From the NCBI GenBank assembly GCA_008501735.1, contig QQUF01000016.1, positions 120,682 through 184,681 on the forward strand: a stretch of 64,000 nucleotides of DNA. Direction: 5' to 3'. Every line of letters begins with the position of its first letter. Position 1 is the first letter of the stretch. The position numbers and the translations under genes are program-made. Positions 18,701 to 26,632 of the stretch are shown here, one piece after another. Below the pieces are notes generated by a model that was not told where the DNA came from, ran no database searches, and was given only the letters and a program-made list of their open reading frames with translations. Source of the stretch: Calditrichota bacterium. Lineage in GTDB: Bacteria; CLD3.

Positions 18701-19258
18701 TTTTGGCTGAGCATTCCAAGAAACTCCGTCGAAGTGAAAAGGGAAAACTTCGCCGTCAGTTCCAACGTCGTGATTTGCACCAACTAAAACGATGTCGTCA
18801 GAAATAGTTACAGCTTGACCGAATTTGTAATCTGTTTTTGCATCTGCACCAGCTGTTAATTTTGTAACGAAATTCCAGTTCAGACCTGTTCTTTTGTAAA
18901 TGTAAGCAGAGCCTGAATTTTCTAAATTGTTAGTTGAGTCTCCTTCTGCACCGATGAGAATCGTTGTTCCGTAAATTGAAACTGCGGAACCGAAACGGTC
19001 GTTTGTTCCTCCGTCTTGAGAAAGTATTTTGATTTGGAGATTCCAAATGTCGTTTTCTTTTTTGAAAATGTAAGCTGCTCCTGAATTACTTCCGTTTGCG
19101 TCGTGGTCAGGATTTCCGATAATCGCGTAATTTCCTGAGATTGCAACAGATTCACCGAAGTGGTCGAAGCCTTGTGTGTCAGAAGGGTTGAGTTTTTGCT
19201 CTTGCGAAAAAGCGTTTGTGAAAACTATTAGAATTAAAATTGTAATTAAAGAATTCAT
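15782..19258 (-). CDS. T9SS-secreted FG-GAP (integrin-alpha-like) beta-propeller protein
   Basis: This 1158-residue protein has a signal peptide (residues 1-18, ending NAFSQ). More than a dozen FG-GAP repeats follow, each close to FGxSVAISGNYAIIGAP...SGSAYIF, and they form one or more propellers over residues 20-790. After a beta-rich linker comes an Fn3-like domain (about 975-1080) and a type A T9SS sorting domain (NFPNPFNPSTQIEF, QWNGTDELGKQ, SSGIYYYKIS, ending KKMILLK). The protein should be surface-exposed or released. FG-GAP propellers commonly bind Ca2+ and mediate protein or polymer contact. It stands alone, with about 230 non-coding bases upstream (19259-19486) separating it from a divergent T9SS cargo. 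Confidence 0.9.
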   Translation of the reverse strand: MNSLITILILIVFTNAFSQEQKLNPSDTQGFDHFGESVAISGNYAIIGNPDHDANGSNSGAAYIFKKENDIWNLQIKILSQDGGTNDRFGSAVSIYGTTILIGAEGDSTNNLENSGSAYIYKRTGLNWNFVTKLTAGADAKTDYKFGQAVTISDDIVLVGANHDVGTDGEVFPFHFDGVSWNAQPKIISPELGTDWKFGQALDSHENDFIIGGYNAAYHYVYFSPTEQWYHQHTFTGSARFGHSVSVYANYFAIGSPNLGISNNPGSVNIYKENQLGGFQSEWVHVTSVYAPNENYSNHFGYSVSLDRVFWDQGILVVGAPKSNAGNYGTDQNGAVFTFQRDNNDWNYSATIVPSDAASFDKFGTSICAGTSDLIVGVPDGDDFGNQSGSAYIYNDIDDIQAIPEVSFNQLNENDFTIISPLDAAEDDFFGKTVDISDSYAIIGASWKGIGGSAYIFKPNGANWVQDQKLVPSTSQQQSDLYGHSVATDGNFAFVGIPWADDSGNQSGAVVVFENQNGNWVEQQRLIPNDASLSQYFGWSVSVKDSFAIIGAYGDWNNENQPGLVPTGAAYIFKNIGGTWTQMDKLVPSDGASQDYFGAAVAIHGDFAVVGAYKKDGSSVDNGAAYFYERIADNNWSNETKILPSDSQGFGRFGYAVDIYGDYAIIGAPENNDNGDDSGSAYIFKNDGNGNWTQQIKLNSLHERENEKFGLSVSIANARAMVGGKRSTASTIFVRNNDVWSYQHRLQSNNFSLFLFSGYKVAISNSYAIIGNEVKNVNFANSGSAYIYTFGGNNNGMPVPIPNGNAAANPVNVIGGGTAQLEDGSGNRIADLVLPPNSADSFQATVSTDDPVNVGGLAAPSFNLANRWWNLTPTNFSGTNTVRLTLYLNQNELGTLTPTTAKIYHYETSTNTYELLPNQSVDLSNFPVIALSADANAFSPFVIGDDGDAPLSVGLASFEATQIENSVKISWATESETDNLGFALYRSEGKGFVKIASYDSHNELKSKNPNASFMQNYEFSDETVEFGKTYTYHLADVDFGNVKTFHRDFERTVTVLRSDEKLATNFDYELRQNFPNPFNPSTQIEFSLKKESVTKLSIYNILGQLLKTLVSEKLKEGKHSIQWNGTDELGKQVSSGIYYYKISTESGFKQTKKMILLK

Positions 19259-19486
19259 TTTTTATCTCCTCGATAAAATTTGTTTTAAAATTTTCTGAAA
19301 GAGACATTTCATAATTTGTGCCAAAAACAAAATCTTTGTTTGGAGTCTTTGAGCTAAGGTTTGTGATTCAAGTCAACTTTCTTCGGTCTGATGAAATTTC
19401 GTCAAGAGGGGATTTTATAACTCGAATTTGAAAAAAGTTATTGTAGATTTCAAAAGTGTCAAAAATAAAAAATTTGGAGAAATTTT

Positions 19487-20584
19487 ATGAAAGCCTTAAG
19501 CCTACTTTTAATCTTTTGTGCTTCTTTTGTTCAAGCACAAGAGTTTAATCCGTTTGAAGAGAATTACAAACCAACTTTAAACGAAGATTACAGAATTTTG
19601 GGATTTACTCAACAAGCTTGGACAGGTTCGAGTTGGATAAATCTTAGCAAAGCAACTTATTCTTACGATTCAACGACTTACGTTGATGAGATTTTGACCG
19701 AAAATTGGATTAATAATTCTTGGCAAATTGTTCTGAAAACTGAATACAACTACATCCTAACAGACTTAGATGAAGTTTTAAACAAGGCTTGGAATGGGAC
19801 AGGTTTTGAAAATTACAACCATTCACTTTTCACTTACGATTCAAGTGGAGCTAATACGGAAATTCTTGCACAAAATTGGGTGAACCAAAGTTGGGTGAAT
19901 TCTGTGAAAGTAACCTATTCCTACAATTTGGGAAAAATTGATACAGTTTTGAATGCAAGTTGGACTGGAGGAGATTGGGTAACAGCAAGTAGAGAAATTC
20001 GTTCTTACAATTCTAACGACACTTTAACTACCGCAATTACTCAGAATTTGAATGGTGCAAGTTGGGTTAATGCTACAAAGCAAAGTTACTCTTACAATGT
20101 GCTTGGAGATGTTTCTCAGATTTTAACAGAAAGTTGGAATGGAACAAGTTGGGCAAATCAAAATCTATTTATCGCTGTTTTTGATACACTAAATAATTTG
20201 TCAGAAGCTGAGTACAAAAGTTGGAATGGAAATTCTTGGACAGATTTTGTAAGAACATTTTACACTTACGAACTAATCCCTGTAGCAATTGAAGAAAACC
20301 CAAATTTGATTTCAGACTTCAAACTTTCAAATTATCCAAATCCTTTCAATCCTTCAACTACAATTAATTACGAATTAGAAATTACGAATTACGAATTGGC
20401 TAAGTTGACAATTTTTAATGTTCTTGGGCAAAGGATTAAGGACTTTAATTTGACAGAGCCAAAAGGTTCGGTTGTTTGGAACGGAACTGATAACTTTGGA
20501 AAATCTGTTTCAAGTGGAGTTTATTTTTACAGAATTCAAACTGGAAAACAAACTCATGCCAAGAAAATGCTTCTGCTCAAGTAA
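19487..20584 (+). CDS. T9SS-secreted protein of WxGxxW / YSY imperfect repeats
   Basis: This 365-residue protein starts after a clear GGAG ribosome-binding site (19471-19476 region) with a signal peptide (residues 1-17). Residues 45-265 hold about eight imperfect ~35-residue units alternating a Trp-rich half (WTGSSWINLSKA, WNGTSWANQN) with a YSYD/YNYN half, similar in style to YD/RHS-like surface repeats but not an RHS core. The C-terminus is a type A sorting domain (NYPNPFNPSTTINYELEI, VWNGTDNFGKS, SSGVYFYRIQ). Its sorting domain carries an unusual NYELEITNYELAK insertion coded by an AATTACG-type DNA repeat. The function is likely surface binding. Confidence 0.82.
   Translation: MKALSLLLIFCASFVQAQEFNPFEENYKPTLNEDYRILGFTQQAWTGSSWINLSKATYSYDSTTYVDEILTENWINNSWQIVLKTEYNYILTDLDEVLNKAWNGTGFENYNHSLFTYDSSGANTEILAQNWVNQSWVNSVKVTYSYNLGKIDTVLNASWTGGDWVTASREIRSYNSNDTLTTAITQNLNGASWVNATKQSYSYNVLGDVSQILTESWNGTSWANQNLFIAVFDTLNNLSEAEYKSWNGNSWTDFVRTFYTYELIPVAIEENPNLISDFKLSNYPNPFNPSTTINYELEITNYELAKLTIFNVLGQRIKDFNLTEPKGSVVWNGTDNFGKSVSSGVYFYRIQTGKQTHAKKMLLLK
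20363..20397 (+). repeat. AATTACG-type tandem repeat inside the sorting-domain coding sequence
   Basis: Near-identical units of AATTACGAATTA-type sequence run in frame through the coding region and produce the repeated peptide NYELEITNYEL. Similar AATTAAGAATTAAGAA-type repeats occur between genes at 23051-23078, 39225-39252 and 61721-61757. Confidence 0.6.
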
Positions 20585-20630
20585 TTAATATTAAAAGTAT
20601 TTTACTAAATTCTTAGCCAAAGTTAAGTTT

Positions 20631-20659
20631 TTGAATTTTCTCCGATTTTTCTTACTTTG
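20631..20659 (+). promoter_or_regulatory. Putative promoter of lpdA
   Basis: TTG, an 18-base spacer and TTACTTTG lie about 60 bases upstream of the lpdA ATG. This resembles the other promoters of the window, though the spacer is two bases shorter. Confidence 0.45.
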
Positions 20660-20717
20660 CATTTTCTAATTTTATTACTGAAAACAGAAATTGACAATAT
20701 TTTTTGGAGAAAATTAA

Positions 20718-22118
20718 ATGGCTAAAAATCATTTTGACGTTGTTGTCGTTGGTGGAGGACCTGGAGGTTACACAGCAGCAATTCGTTCAGCACAACTCAA
20801 ACTCAAAACTGCAATTGTTGAAAAAGATAAACTTGGTGGAATCTGCTTAAATTGGGGTTGTATTCCGACAAAAGCACTTTTGAAAAGTGCAGAAGTTTAT
20901 CACACAATGAAAAAAGCAAAAGATTTCGGAATCAGTTGTGATAATCTTTCTTTTGACTTTTCTAAAATTATTAAAAGAAGCCGAAATGTTTCTACAAAAC
21001 TTACAAATGGCGTGAAGTTTTTGATGAAGAAAAACAAAATCAATCACTTCGCTGGAATTGCGAACCTTAAAAATAAAAACACAATCGAAATCACAGATTC
21101 AAACGGAACTTTAGCAGAAACAATTACTGCTGACAAAATCATAATCGCAACAGGCGGAAGACCAAGAGCATTTCCGGGAGTTGATTTTGACGGCGAAAAA
21201 ATTATTACTTCAAAAGAAGCAATGAATTTGCCAACTCAACCAAAGTCAATGTTAGTAATTGGTGCAGGAGCAATCGGTGTGGAATTTGCGAGTTTTTACA
21301 ACGAATTTGACACAAAGATTACAATTGTTGAAATGATGCCAAATCTTGTTCCGATTGAAGACGAAGAAGTTTCACAGACTTTGGAAAAAAGTTTCAAAAA
21401 ACGTGGAATTGATATTTTTACAAGTTCAAAGGTTGCTTCTCTCAAAAAGACAAAAACAGGCGTTACAGCAGAAATTGAAACTCCAGACGGAAACAAGACA
21501 ATCGAAGCAGATGTTTGCCTCGTTGCAATCGGAATCCAAGGAAATGTCGAAGGTTTCGGACTTGACACTCTTGGGGTTGAAATTGATAGAGGCTTTATCA
21601 AAACAAATGATTCTTACGAAACGAATGTTAATGGAATTTATGCAATCGGAGACGTAATTGGTGCTCCACTTTTGGCTCACGTTGCTTCTTCGGAAGGAAT
21701 TTGTTGTATTGAACGAATTGCAGGAAATCATCACCCTGGAGTGGATTACAGTGCAATTCCAGGTTGTACTTACTGTTCACCACAAATTGCAAGTATTGGC
21801 TTAACTGAGAAAAAAGCTCGTGAACTCGGTTACGAAATCAAAATCGGAAAATTCCCCGTTATGGCTCTCGGAAAAGCAAGAGCAATTGGCGAAGACGAAG
21901 GTTTTGTAAAAACGATTTTCGATGCAAAATATGGCGAATTTCTTGGAGCTCACATTATTGGACCAGAAGCAACTGAACTAATCGCAGAATTTGGACTCGC
22001 AAAAACTATGGAAGTTACAAGCGAAGAAATTATGCACACAGTTCACGCTCACCCAACTTTGTCAGAAGCAATTCTTGAATCTGTCGAAGACTCTGAAGGA
22101 AAAGCGATTAATTTTTAA
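20718..22118 (+). CDS. lpdA: Dihydrolipoyl dehydrogenase (E3)
   Basis: This 466-residue flavoenzyme has an FAD-binding GGGPGGYTAA loop at residues 12-21, the redox-active disulfide GGICLNWGCIPTK (Cys43 and Cys48), an NAD-binding GAGAIGVEFA loop near 180, a second FAD motif GIYAIGD near 310, and the C-terminal HAHPTLSEA with the catalytic His-Glu pair. It reoxidises lipoyl domains of pyruvate, 2-oxoglutarate or branched-chain 2-oxoacid dehydrogenases, or the glycine cleavage system, using NAD+. The ATG is preceded by TGGAGAAAATTAA. It stands alone, followed by a long inverted repeat, so its E1/E2 partners are elsewhere. Confidence 0.97.
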   Translation: MAKNHFDVVVVGGGPGGYTAAIRSAQLKLKTAIVEKDKLGGICLNWGCIPTKALLKSAEVYHTMKKAKDFGISCDNLSFDFSKIIKRSRNVSTKLTNGVKFLMKKNKINHFAGIANLKNKNTIEITDSNGTLAETITADKIIIATGGRPRAFPGVDFDGEKIITSKEAMNLPTQPKSMLVIGAGAIGVEFASFYNEFDTKITIVEMMPNLVPIEDEEVSQTLEKSFKKRGIDIFTSSKVASLKKTKTGVTAEIETPDGNKTIEADVCLVAIGIQGNVEGFGLDTLGVEIDRGFIKTNDSYETNVNGIYAIGDVIGAPLLAHVASSEGICCIERIAGNHHPGVDYSAIPGCTYCSPQIASIGLTEKKARELGYEIKIGKFPVMALGKARAIGEDEGFVKTIFDAKYGEFLGAHIIGPEATELIAEFGLAKTMEVTSEEIMHTVHAHPTLSEAILESVEDSEGKAINF

Positions 22119-22139
22119 AAGTTGAAAAAACTTAAGATT

Positions 22140-22196
22140 AGGATTGCCGACTTTAGTCGGTTTAGTGCTAAAAAACCGACTAAAGTCGGCAATCCT
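22140..22196. repeat. Double REP-like inverted repeat (24-bp arms)
   Basis: Two perfect 24-bp arms (22140-22163 and 22173-22196) flank a 9-base loop. Each arm also holds its own small palindrome, CCGACT-TT-AGTCGG. A T-rich run follows, so it can act as the lpdA terminator. The nested design is like paired REP elements rather than an ordinary terminator. Confidence 0.65.
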
Positions 22197-22201
22197 TTTC
22201 A

Positions 22202-23044
22202 ATGTTTTCTGATAAAAATCACTCCACAAACGAGTTTGTCATAGTGCTAAATTCATTAAAAATTTATCTTCAATTCTGTAAAATCGGATTTTTGGAATAC
22301 CTTGCTTACAGAGTGATGAATTTTATGCACTTCCTTTCTTATCCAATTATTATTTTTGCACACATTTATTTTTACGAAGCAGTTTACCAAGTTAAGTCTG
22401 AAATTGGAAGTTTCAATCTTAACCAAGTTGTAACTTATGTTGCGATTAGTTGGATTTTACGTTCGTTTTACAGGACTTACATTTCCAACACAATCGGAAT
22501 GAAAGTTCGGCAAGGTCAAATTGCAATGGACTTGGTCAAGCCGATAAATTTTATGGGTTATAATCTTTTCTACGCTGTTGGCAAAAGTTTTTATCGAGTT
22601 TTTAGCATTGCTTTGCCTTTGGTCGCGATTTTTATTTTTTCTGATAAAATAATTCCGCCAAGCTTAGATTCGTTTTTAATGTTTTTAGTTGTTATCGTTT
22701 TGGCATTTTTTATTGTTTACTTGATAGATTTTATAATTGGAGTTTCTGCATTTTTCTTTGATTTTAATAACGGTTTTGTTTGGACAATGGAATCAATAAT
22801 TGCATTCTTTGCAGGTCTTGTTGTCCCGTTGACTTTTTTACCAAAACCACTTTTGCTCATTGCCGAAAGTTTGCCTTTTCAAAATCTCTACTTCATTCCA
22901 ATGCAGTTCTTTTTAGGGAAAATTGGTTCTGAAGTGTTTTTTGAAGTTGTTGTAAATGAAATTTTTTGGATTGCGATTTTATTTTTTCTGAGTAGATTTT
23001 TGTATTCTTTGGGAATTCAAAAACTTACTATTCAAGGAGGGTAG
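22202..23044 (+). CDS. ABC-2 family transporter permease (COG4587 type)
   Basis: This 280-residue integral membrane protein has six predicted helices and the features of the ABC-2 permease family that includes PF06182: a short cytoplasmic start, an FLEYLAYR helix, MDLVKPINFMGYNLFYAVGK after helix 2, and GLVVPLTFLPKPLLLIAESLPFQ near the end. Such permeases export drugs, lipids or polysaccharide parts together with an ATPase. No ATPase gene sits next to it. The ATG starts only five bases after the long inverted repeat, so transcription must begin within or before the repeat, or start codon use is later. Confidence 0.8.
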   Translation: MFSDKNHSTNEFVIVLNSLKIYLQFCKIGFLEYLAYRVMNFMHFLSYPIIIFAHIYFYEAVYQVKSEIGSFNLNQVVTYVAISWILRSFYRTYISNTIGMKVRQGQIAMDLVKPINFMGYNLFYAVGKSFYRVFSIALPLVAIFIFSDKIIPPSLDSFLMFLVVIVLAFFIVYLIDFIIGVSAFFFDFNNGFVWTMESIIAFFAGLVVPLTFLPKPLLLIAESLPFQNLYFIPMQFFLGKIGSEVFFEVVVNEIFWIAILFFLSRFLYSLGIQKLTIQGG

Positions 23045-23050
23045 GAAAAT

Positions 23051-23104
23051 TAAGAACTTGGAATTAAGAATTAAGAGAAATGCTTCAACGCAAAGCGTTG
23101 AAGC
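23051..23104. repeat. AATTAAG tandem repeat plus perfect hairpin
   Basis: Bases 23051-23078 hold TAAGAAC...GAATTAAGAATTAAGAG tandem units. Directly after, 23082-23104 is a perfect 10-bp stem (GCTTCAACGC / GCGTTGAAGC) with an AAA loop and six A behind it. It lies between convergent genes and may double as a terminator. Confidence 0.55.
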
Positions 23105-23138
23105 AAAAAAATATTAGTCATTAAACATTATTCATTAG

Positions 23139-23609
23139 TTAGTCTCGACTTTTGAGGAATTTTTTGAGAGCCATAAAATCTTCGTTGAGGTAATTGAGTC
23201 GTCTTGAAATCCCACGAGCCATACTTTTGTAAAATTTAGCTGCCATTCCAACGTTGTTTTCGAGAAGTTCACGAAGTTCAGAGTAAGGAATTTTCCAAAT
23301 ATCACATCTTTCAACAGCAACCCCAGAAGCAGAACGAAGTCCTTCATCAAAAAGTGCCATTTCACCGACGTAACTTCCTGTACCTAAAAGAGCAAGTTGT
23401 TTCGCATCTCCACCAGTGTCAATTTTCATTAACCTAAGAGTCCCGAGACGAATTATGATTAAATTGTCGCCTTCCTCATTTTCGTGAAAAGCGTGGTCTC
23501 CTGGAATGATTGTTTCTTTGTGAGCTACACTTATTACTTTTTCAAGTTCGATTTGAGAAAATTCTGCAAACAAACTACAACGTTTAAGTTCGTTTAATTC
23601 TTCTATCAT
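23139..23609 (-). CDS. Cyclic-nucleotide-binding (CAP_ED) domain protein
   Basis: This 156-residue protein is essentially one CNMP-binding domain: FSQIELEKVISVAHKE, GDHAFHENEEGDNLIIIRLGTLRLM, a GSYVGEMALFDEGLRSASGVAVERC phosphate-binding cassette (GEMALFD followed by R-SASG), and the C-terminal helix. It has no HTH or enzyme domain, so it probably senses cAMP or cGMP and acts by protein contact, as related CAP_ED-only proteins do. It lies 61 bases after the hybrid kinase on the same strand, suggesting a shared signalling operon. Confidence 0.85.
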   Translation of the reverse strand: MIEELNELKRCSLFAEFSQIELEKVISVAHKETIIPGDHAFHENEEGDNLIIIRLGTLRLMKIDTGGDAKQLALLGTGSYVGEMALFDEGLRSASGVAVERCDIWKIPYSELRELLENNVGMAAKFYKSMARGISRRLNYLNEDFMALKKFLKSRD

Positions 23610-23670
23610 TTTATTGGTTCCTGATTTTAATTTTTAATTAAAGCTAAAAATAATACTAATGCTAAAAAAA

Positions 23671-25626
23671 TCACATAACTAAATTCAAGGCTTTGTGCAA
23701 AGTTTCACTTAATTCTTGAACAGTGAAAGGTTTGTTAATTGAACCACAAAAACCAAACTCTTCAGGTTTAACTAAAGCAGGGTTGTTTTGGTAACCACTT
23801 GAAATTATGGCTCTTACATTTGGGTCAAGAACTTTAAGTTTCTGAATTGTCTCTTCTGCTCCAAGCCCTCCAGAAATTGTCAAATCCATAATTACTAAAT
23901 CTATTGGCGAATCTGATTTCATACTTTCTTGATAAATTTTGATAGTTTCTTCACCGTTTTTTGCTAATAGTGGATTGTAGCCAAGGTGATTTAAAACACC
24001 TTCAGCAACTTCAAGAATTGTCTCTTCGTCGTCCATTACTAAGACATTCCCTTTGCCGAGTTTTAGCTTTTTAAGGGCTAATTTTGGAGTCTCAATTTGT
24101 GTCTCTGAAGCAGGTAGGTAAATTGTAAAAGTTGTTCCGATTCCTAATTCTGAGTCAACACTGATGTGTCCATTGTGACTTTTAATTATTGAAAAACAAC
24201 TTGCCAAGCCTAAGCCGTTTCCATTTTTTTTCGTTGTAAAATAAGGGTCAAAAATTTTGTTTAGACTTTCTTTGGAGATTCCCGTTCCATCATCTCTAAT
24301 GGAAATTTTTACATAATTTCCATTTGGTAATAAAAGTGGATTTCGTTCGTTTATTTCTTCATTTTCGCAATTAATCCAAATTGTTCCATTTGAAGGAATT
24401 GCTTGTTTTGCATTGATAATTAAGTTGTCAATTACTTGTCCGATTTGCCCTTGGTCAATTTCAACTTTCCACAAATCTTTTGCGGCACTTACTTCAGAAT
24501 TTATACTTGAACCTCGTAGGTCAAAGTGGGCTGACTCTTCGACTAATTCTACAATTGAAGAAGTCTTTTTTGTTGAAGAACCTGTTTTGGCAAAAGACAT
24601 TAATTGTTTTGTTAAAGCTACAGCTTTGAGTGTCGTGTTTTGAGCAATTTCGAGGCGTTTCATAATTTTTTCATCTGTTGGCTTTGCAAACATTTTTGCT
24701 AAGGAGATATTGCCGTTAATCGCCGTTAGTAGATTATTAAAATCGTGAGCAATCCCACCTGCAAGCACATTTATTGATTCAGATTTCTCTAGTCTAAGCA
24801 GTTCATCTTGTAATTTCCGTTTGGCTGTTATGTCATAAAAAACTATAACTAAACCCGAACTATCACTTTGCTGTGAGTGTATCGGGGAAGCACTCCCTGA
24901 GATTACTCTGTCAATTCCATTTTGACTTCGTAAAATCAAATTGTTGAAGAATCGAACTTTTCCGTCTTTTCCAAGAGTCTTTTCAACTTCAAATTCAACG
25001 TCTTCTTCAGTTTTCTCAGTTTTGAGTTTAAAAATTTCTTCAACAGATTTTCCAATTGAATCTTCTGAAAGATGCCCTGTGAGGAATTCGGCAACTTTGT
25101 TCATAAGAACTATTTTCCCATTTTCGTCAGTTGTGATAATTCCATCGTTAATACTTCTGATAGTGACTAAGAGGTTTTCCTCACTTTTTTGGATTTCACC
25201 GATTTGCTCCTGCAGGGTTTCATTTAGTTTCTCAATCTCACGTTTTTGAGCAAGATCTTCTGCACACTGTAAAAGAGAATGCAAAAGGACACCGTTGTTA
25301 ATTGGTTTTAAGACAAATTTATCGACTCCAATATCAATAGATTTTAGATAAATGAAGTCGTCGTGAAAAGCTGTAGTGATGATAATCGGAGTTTGTGGAG
25401 AGATTTCTTTTATTCTTTCTGACATTTGTAAACCATTCATAAGAGGCATTTGGATATCGGCAATGACAATATCAGGTTGATGTTTTTCGAACATTTCAAG
25501 CCCTACTTGACCGTTCTCAGCTAAATAGATTTTTTTCGCATCCTTGCCCAAAAATTCAGCTAATGCTTCTAATTGCTCTTTTTCGTCTTCAACATAGAGA
25601 ATTGTAAATTCAGAAAGACTTGCCAT
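23671..25626 (-). CDS. Hybrid histidine kinase: receiver - PAS - HisKA - HATPase - receiver
   Basis: This 651-residue protein has an N-terminal receiver domain (phospho-acceptor Asp57 in VIADIQMPLMNG, Lys107 in VLKP) and a coiled-coil linker (about 120-150). A PAS domain (about 150-265) and a kinase core follow, with H-box His294 in GGIAHDFNNLL. An ATPase domain (DDGTGIS, GNGLGLA near 470) and a C-terminal receiver domain (phosphate Asp near 583 in LVIMDLTISG) end the protein. There is no transmembrane segment, so it senses cytoplasmic signals. The kinase and the CNMP-binding protein downstream probably form one pathway. The output is unknown. Confidence 0.93.
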   Translation of the reverse strand: MASLSEFTILYVEDEKEQLEALAEFLGKDAKKIYLAENGQVGLEMFEKHQPDIVIADIQMPLMNGLQMSERIKEISPQTPIIITTAFHDDFIYLKSIDIGVDKFVLKPINNGVLLHSLLQCAEDLAQKREIEKLNETLQEQIGEIQKSEENLLVTIRSINDGIITTDENGKIVLMNKVAEFLTGHLSEDSIGKSVEEIFKLKTEKTEEDVEFEVEKTLGKDGKVRFFNNLILRSQNGIDRVISGSASPIHSQQSDSSGLVIVFYDITAKRKLQDELLRLEKSESINVLAGGIAHDFNNLLTAINGNISLAKMFAKPTDEKIMKRLEIAQNTTLKAVALTKQLMSFAKTGSSTKKTSSIVELVEESAHFDLRGSSINSEVSAAKDLWKVEIDQGQIGQVIDNLIINAKQAIPSNGTIWINCENEEINERNPLLLPNGNYVKISIRDDGTGISKESLNKIFDPYFTTKKNGNGLGLASCFSIIKSHNGHISVDSELGIGTTFTIYLPASETQIETPKLALKKLKLGKGNVLVMDDEETILEVAEGVLNHLGYNPLLAKNGEETIKIYQESMKSDSPIDLVIMDLTISGGLGAEETIQKLKVLDPNVRAIISSGYQNNPALVKPEEFGFCGSINKPFTVQELSETLHKALNLVM

Positions 25627-25766
25627 TTGAGTTACGCCTTAGTTTAAATTCTAAAATACCTATCATTTGGTATTAAAACTAAAAACGAAGTACGAATAAT
25701 TCCGTAAAAATTATTTTTTTAAAATTGGTTCTGAAATTTCTTGAGAAACTGCTCAAAGTGGAAAGA

Positions 25767-26474
25767 CTAAGCTCTTTGAGACTCATAATGTTCATAGCCT
25801 TTAAGTCCCAAGTATTTTCTTAAATAGAAAACAGCTATGTAAACAAAAGGTGTGTCTGTCATAGCAATCAAAAACTTGAAAATGTAATTAGCAATAATTA
25901 CAATAATTATGTCTTCATTTGGCACAAAAGCAGCTGTTGCAGGATTGTTGTAAAAAAAAATGGTATTTACCGTTGCAGTGTCCAAAAGTTGTGAAGTCGC
26001 AGTAGAAGCTGTGTTTCTTAACCAAAGATGTTTCCCTTTTGTAAGTCTTCTAATGTAATGAAAAAGGTAATTGTCGTTGAGCTGAGCGATTGTGTAAGCC
26101 AACATTGAACCAAAGATTAGTCTAAAAGTTGAAGAGAATACAGTTTTATAAGCCTCTTGAAATTCAGCGTTAGGAGTTGGTAAAATACTAACTAAGTTTA
26201 TAAATCCCATTAAAATTAAACTAAAGCAAAATCCAAGAATCACCATAAAGTCCGCACGCTTTTTTCCATAAATCTCACTTACAAGGTCAGTCATAAAGAA
26301 TGTAATTGGGTAAGCGATGATTCCCGAAGTCAAAAGTAACGCTTGCTCATTTCCAGCTAAATCTATTGTTAGCCCAAAGGGTTGAAATAATTTTGTTCCA
26401 ACAACATTAGTAATAAGCAAAACCGAAATAAAAAGCCCTGCAATAACAAAATAAATTCTATCACCTTTTTGCAT
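25767..26474 (-). CDS. yhhQ: Queuosine precursor transporter (VUT family, YhhQ type)
   Basis: This 235-residue membrane protein with about six helices fits the VUT family: IAGLFISVLLITNVVGTKLF at the start, ITFFMTDLVSEIYGKKRADF in the middle and the N-terminal VVGTKLF / FMTDLVSEIYG signature. It imports preQ0 or preQ1 for queuosine. The length is as usual. It starts from an ATG at 26474; no preQ1 riboswitch was seen in the 158 bases before the tRNA cluster. Confidence 0.88.
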   Translation of the reverse strand: MQKGDRIYFVIAGLFISVLLITNVVGTKLFQPFGLTIDLAGNEQALLLTSGIIAYPITFFMTDLVSEIYGKKRADFMVILGFCFSLILMGFINLVSILPTPNAEFQEAYKTVFSSTFRLIFGSMLAYTIAQLNDNYLFHYIRRLTKGKHLWLRNTASTATSQLLDTATVNTIFFYNNPATAAFVPNEDIIIVIIANYIFKFLIAMTDTPFVYIAVFYLRKYLGLKGYEHYESQRA

Positions 26475-26588
26475 AAAATTTCTTTTCTATTTTTGATTTG
26501 ATTAACATTTATTATTTTCCAATAAAATACGAACTAAATCCATATTTAGAGCGATTTTTTAAGAGTGTGATTTTTTTTAAAATTATGC

Positions 26589-26619
26589 TTGACACGTAAG
26601 GTAGTTTGAATTAAGTTTG
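26589..26619 (+). promoter_or_regulatory. Promoter of the tRNA-Pro-Arg-His-Glu cluster
   Basis: TTGACA, with exactly 20 bases between TTG and TAAGTTTG, ends 13 bases before tRNA-Pro. The same TTG-N20-TAnnTTTG layout precedes the tRNA-Gly cluster. Confidence 0.7.
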
Positions 26620-26632
26620 CTGCTCAATTTTT

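Noticed and set aside
15782..19258. Repeated ~60-base units that could look like a CRISPR or minisatellite array
   Set aside because: They are imperfect, in frame and encode FG-GAP repeats of one protein; there are no unique spacers of constant length.
26475..26632. preQ1 riboswitch upstream of the queuosine-precursor transporter
   Set aside because: Neither the short stem nor the A-rich tail of a preQ1 aptamer is visible in this region.
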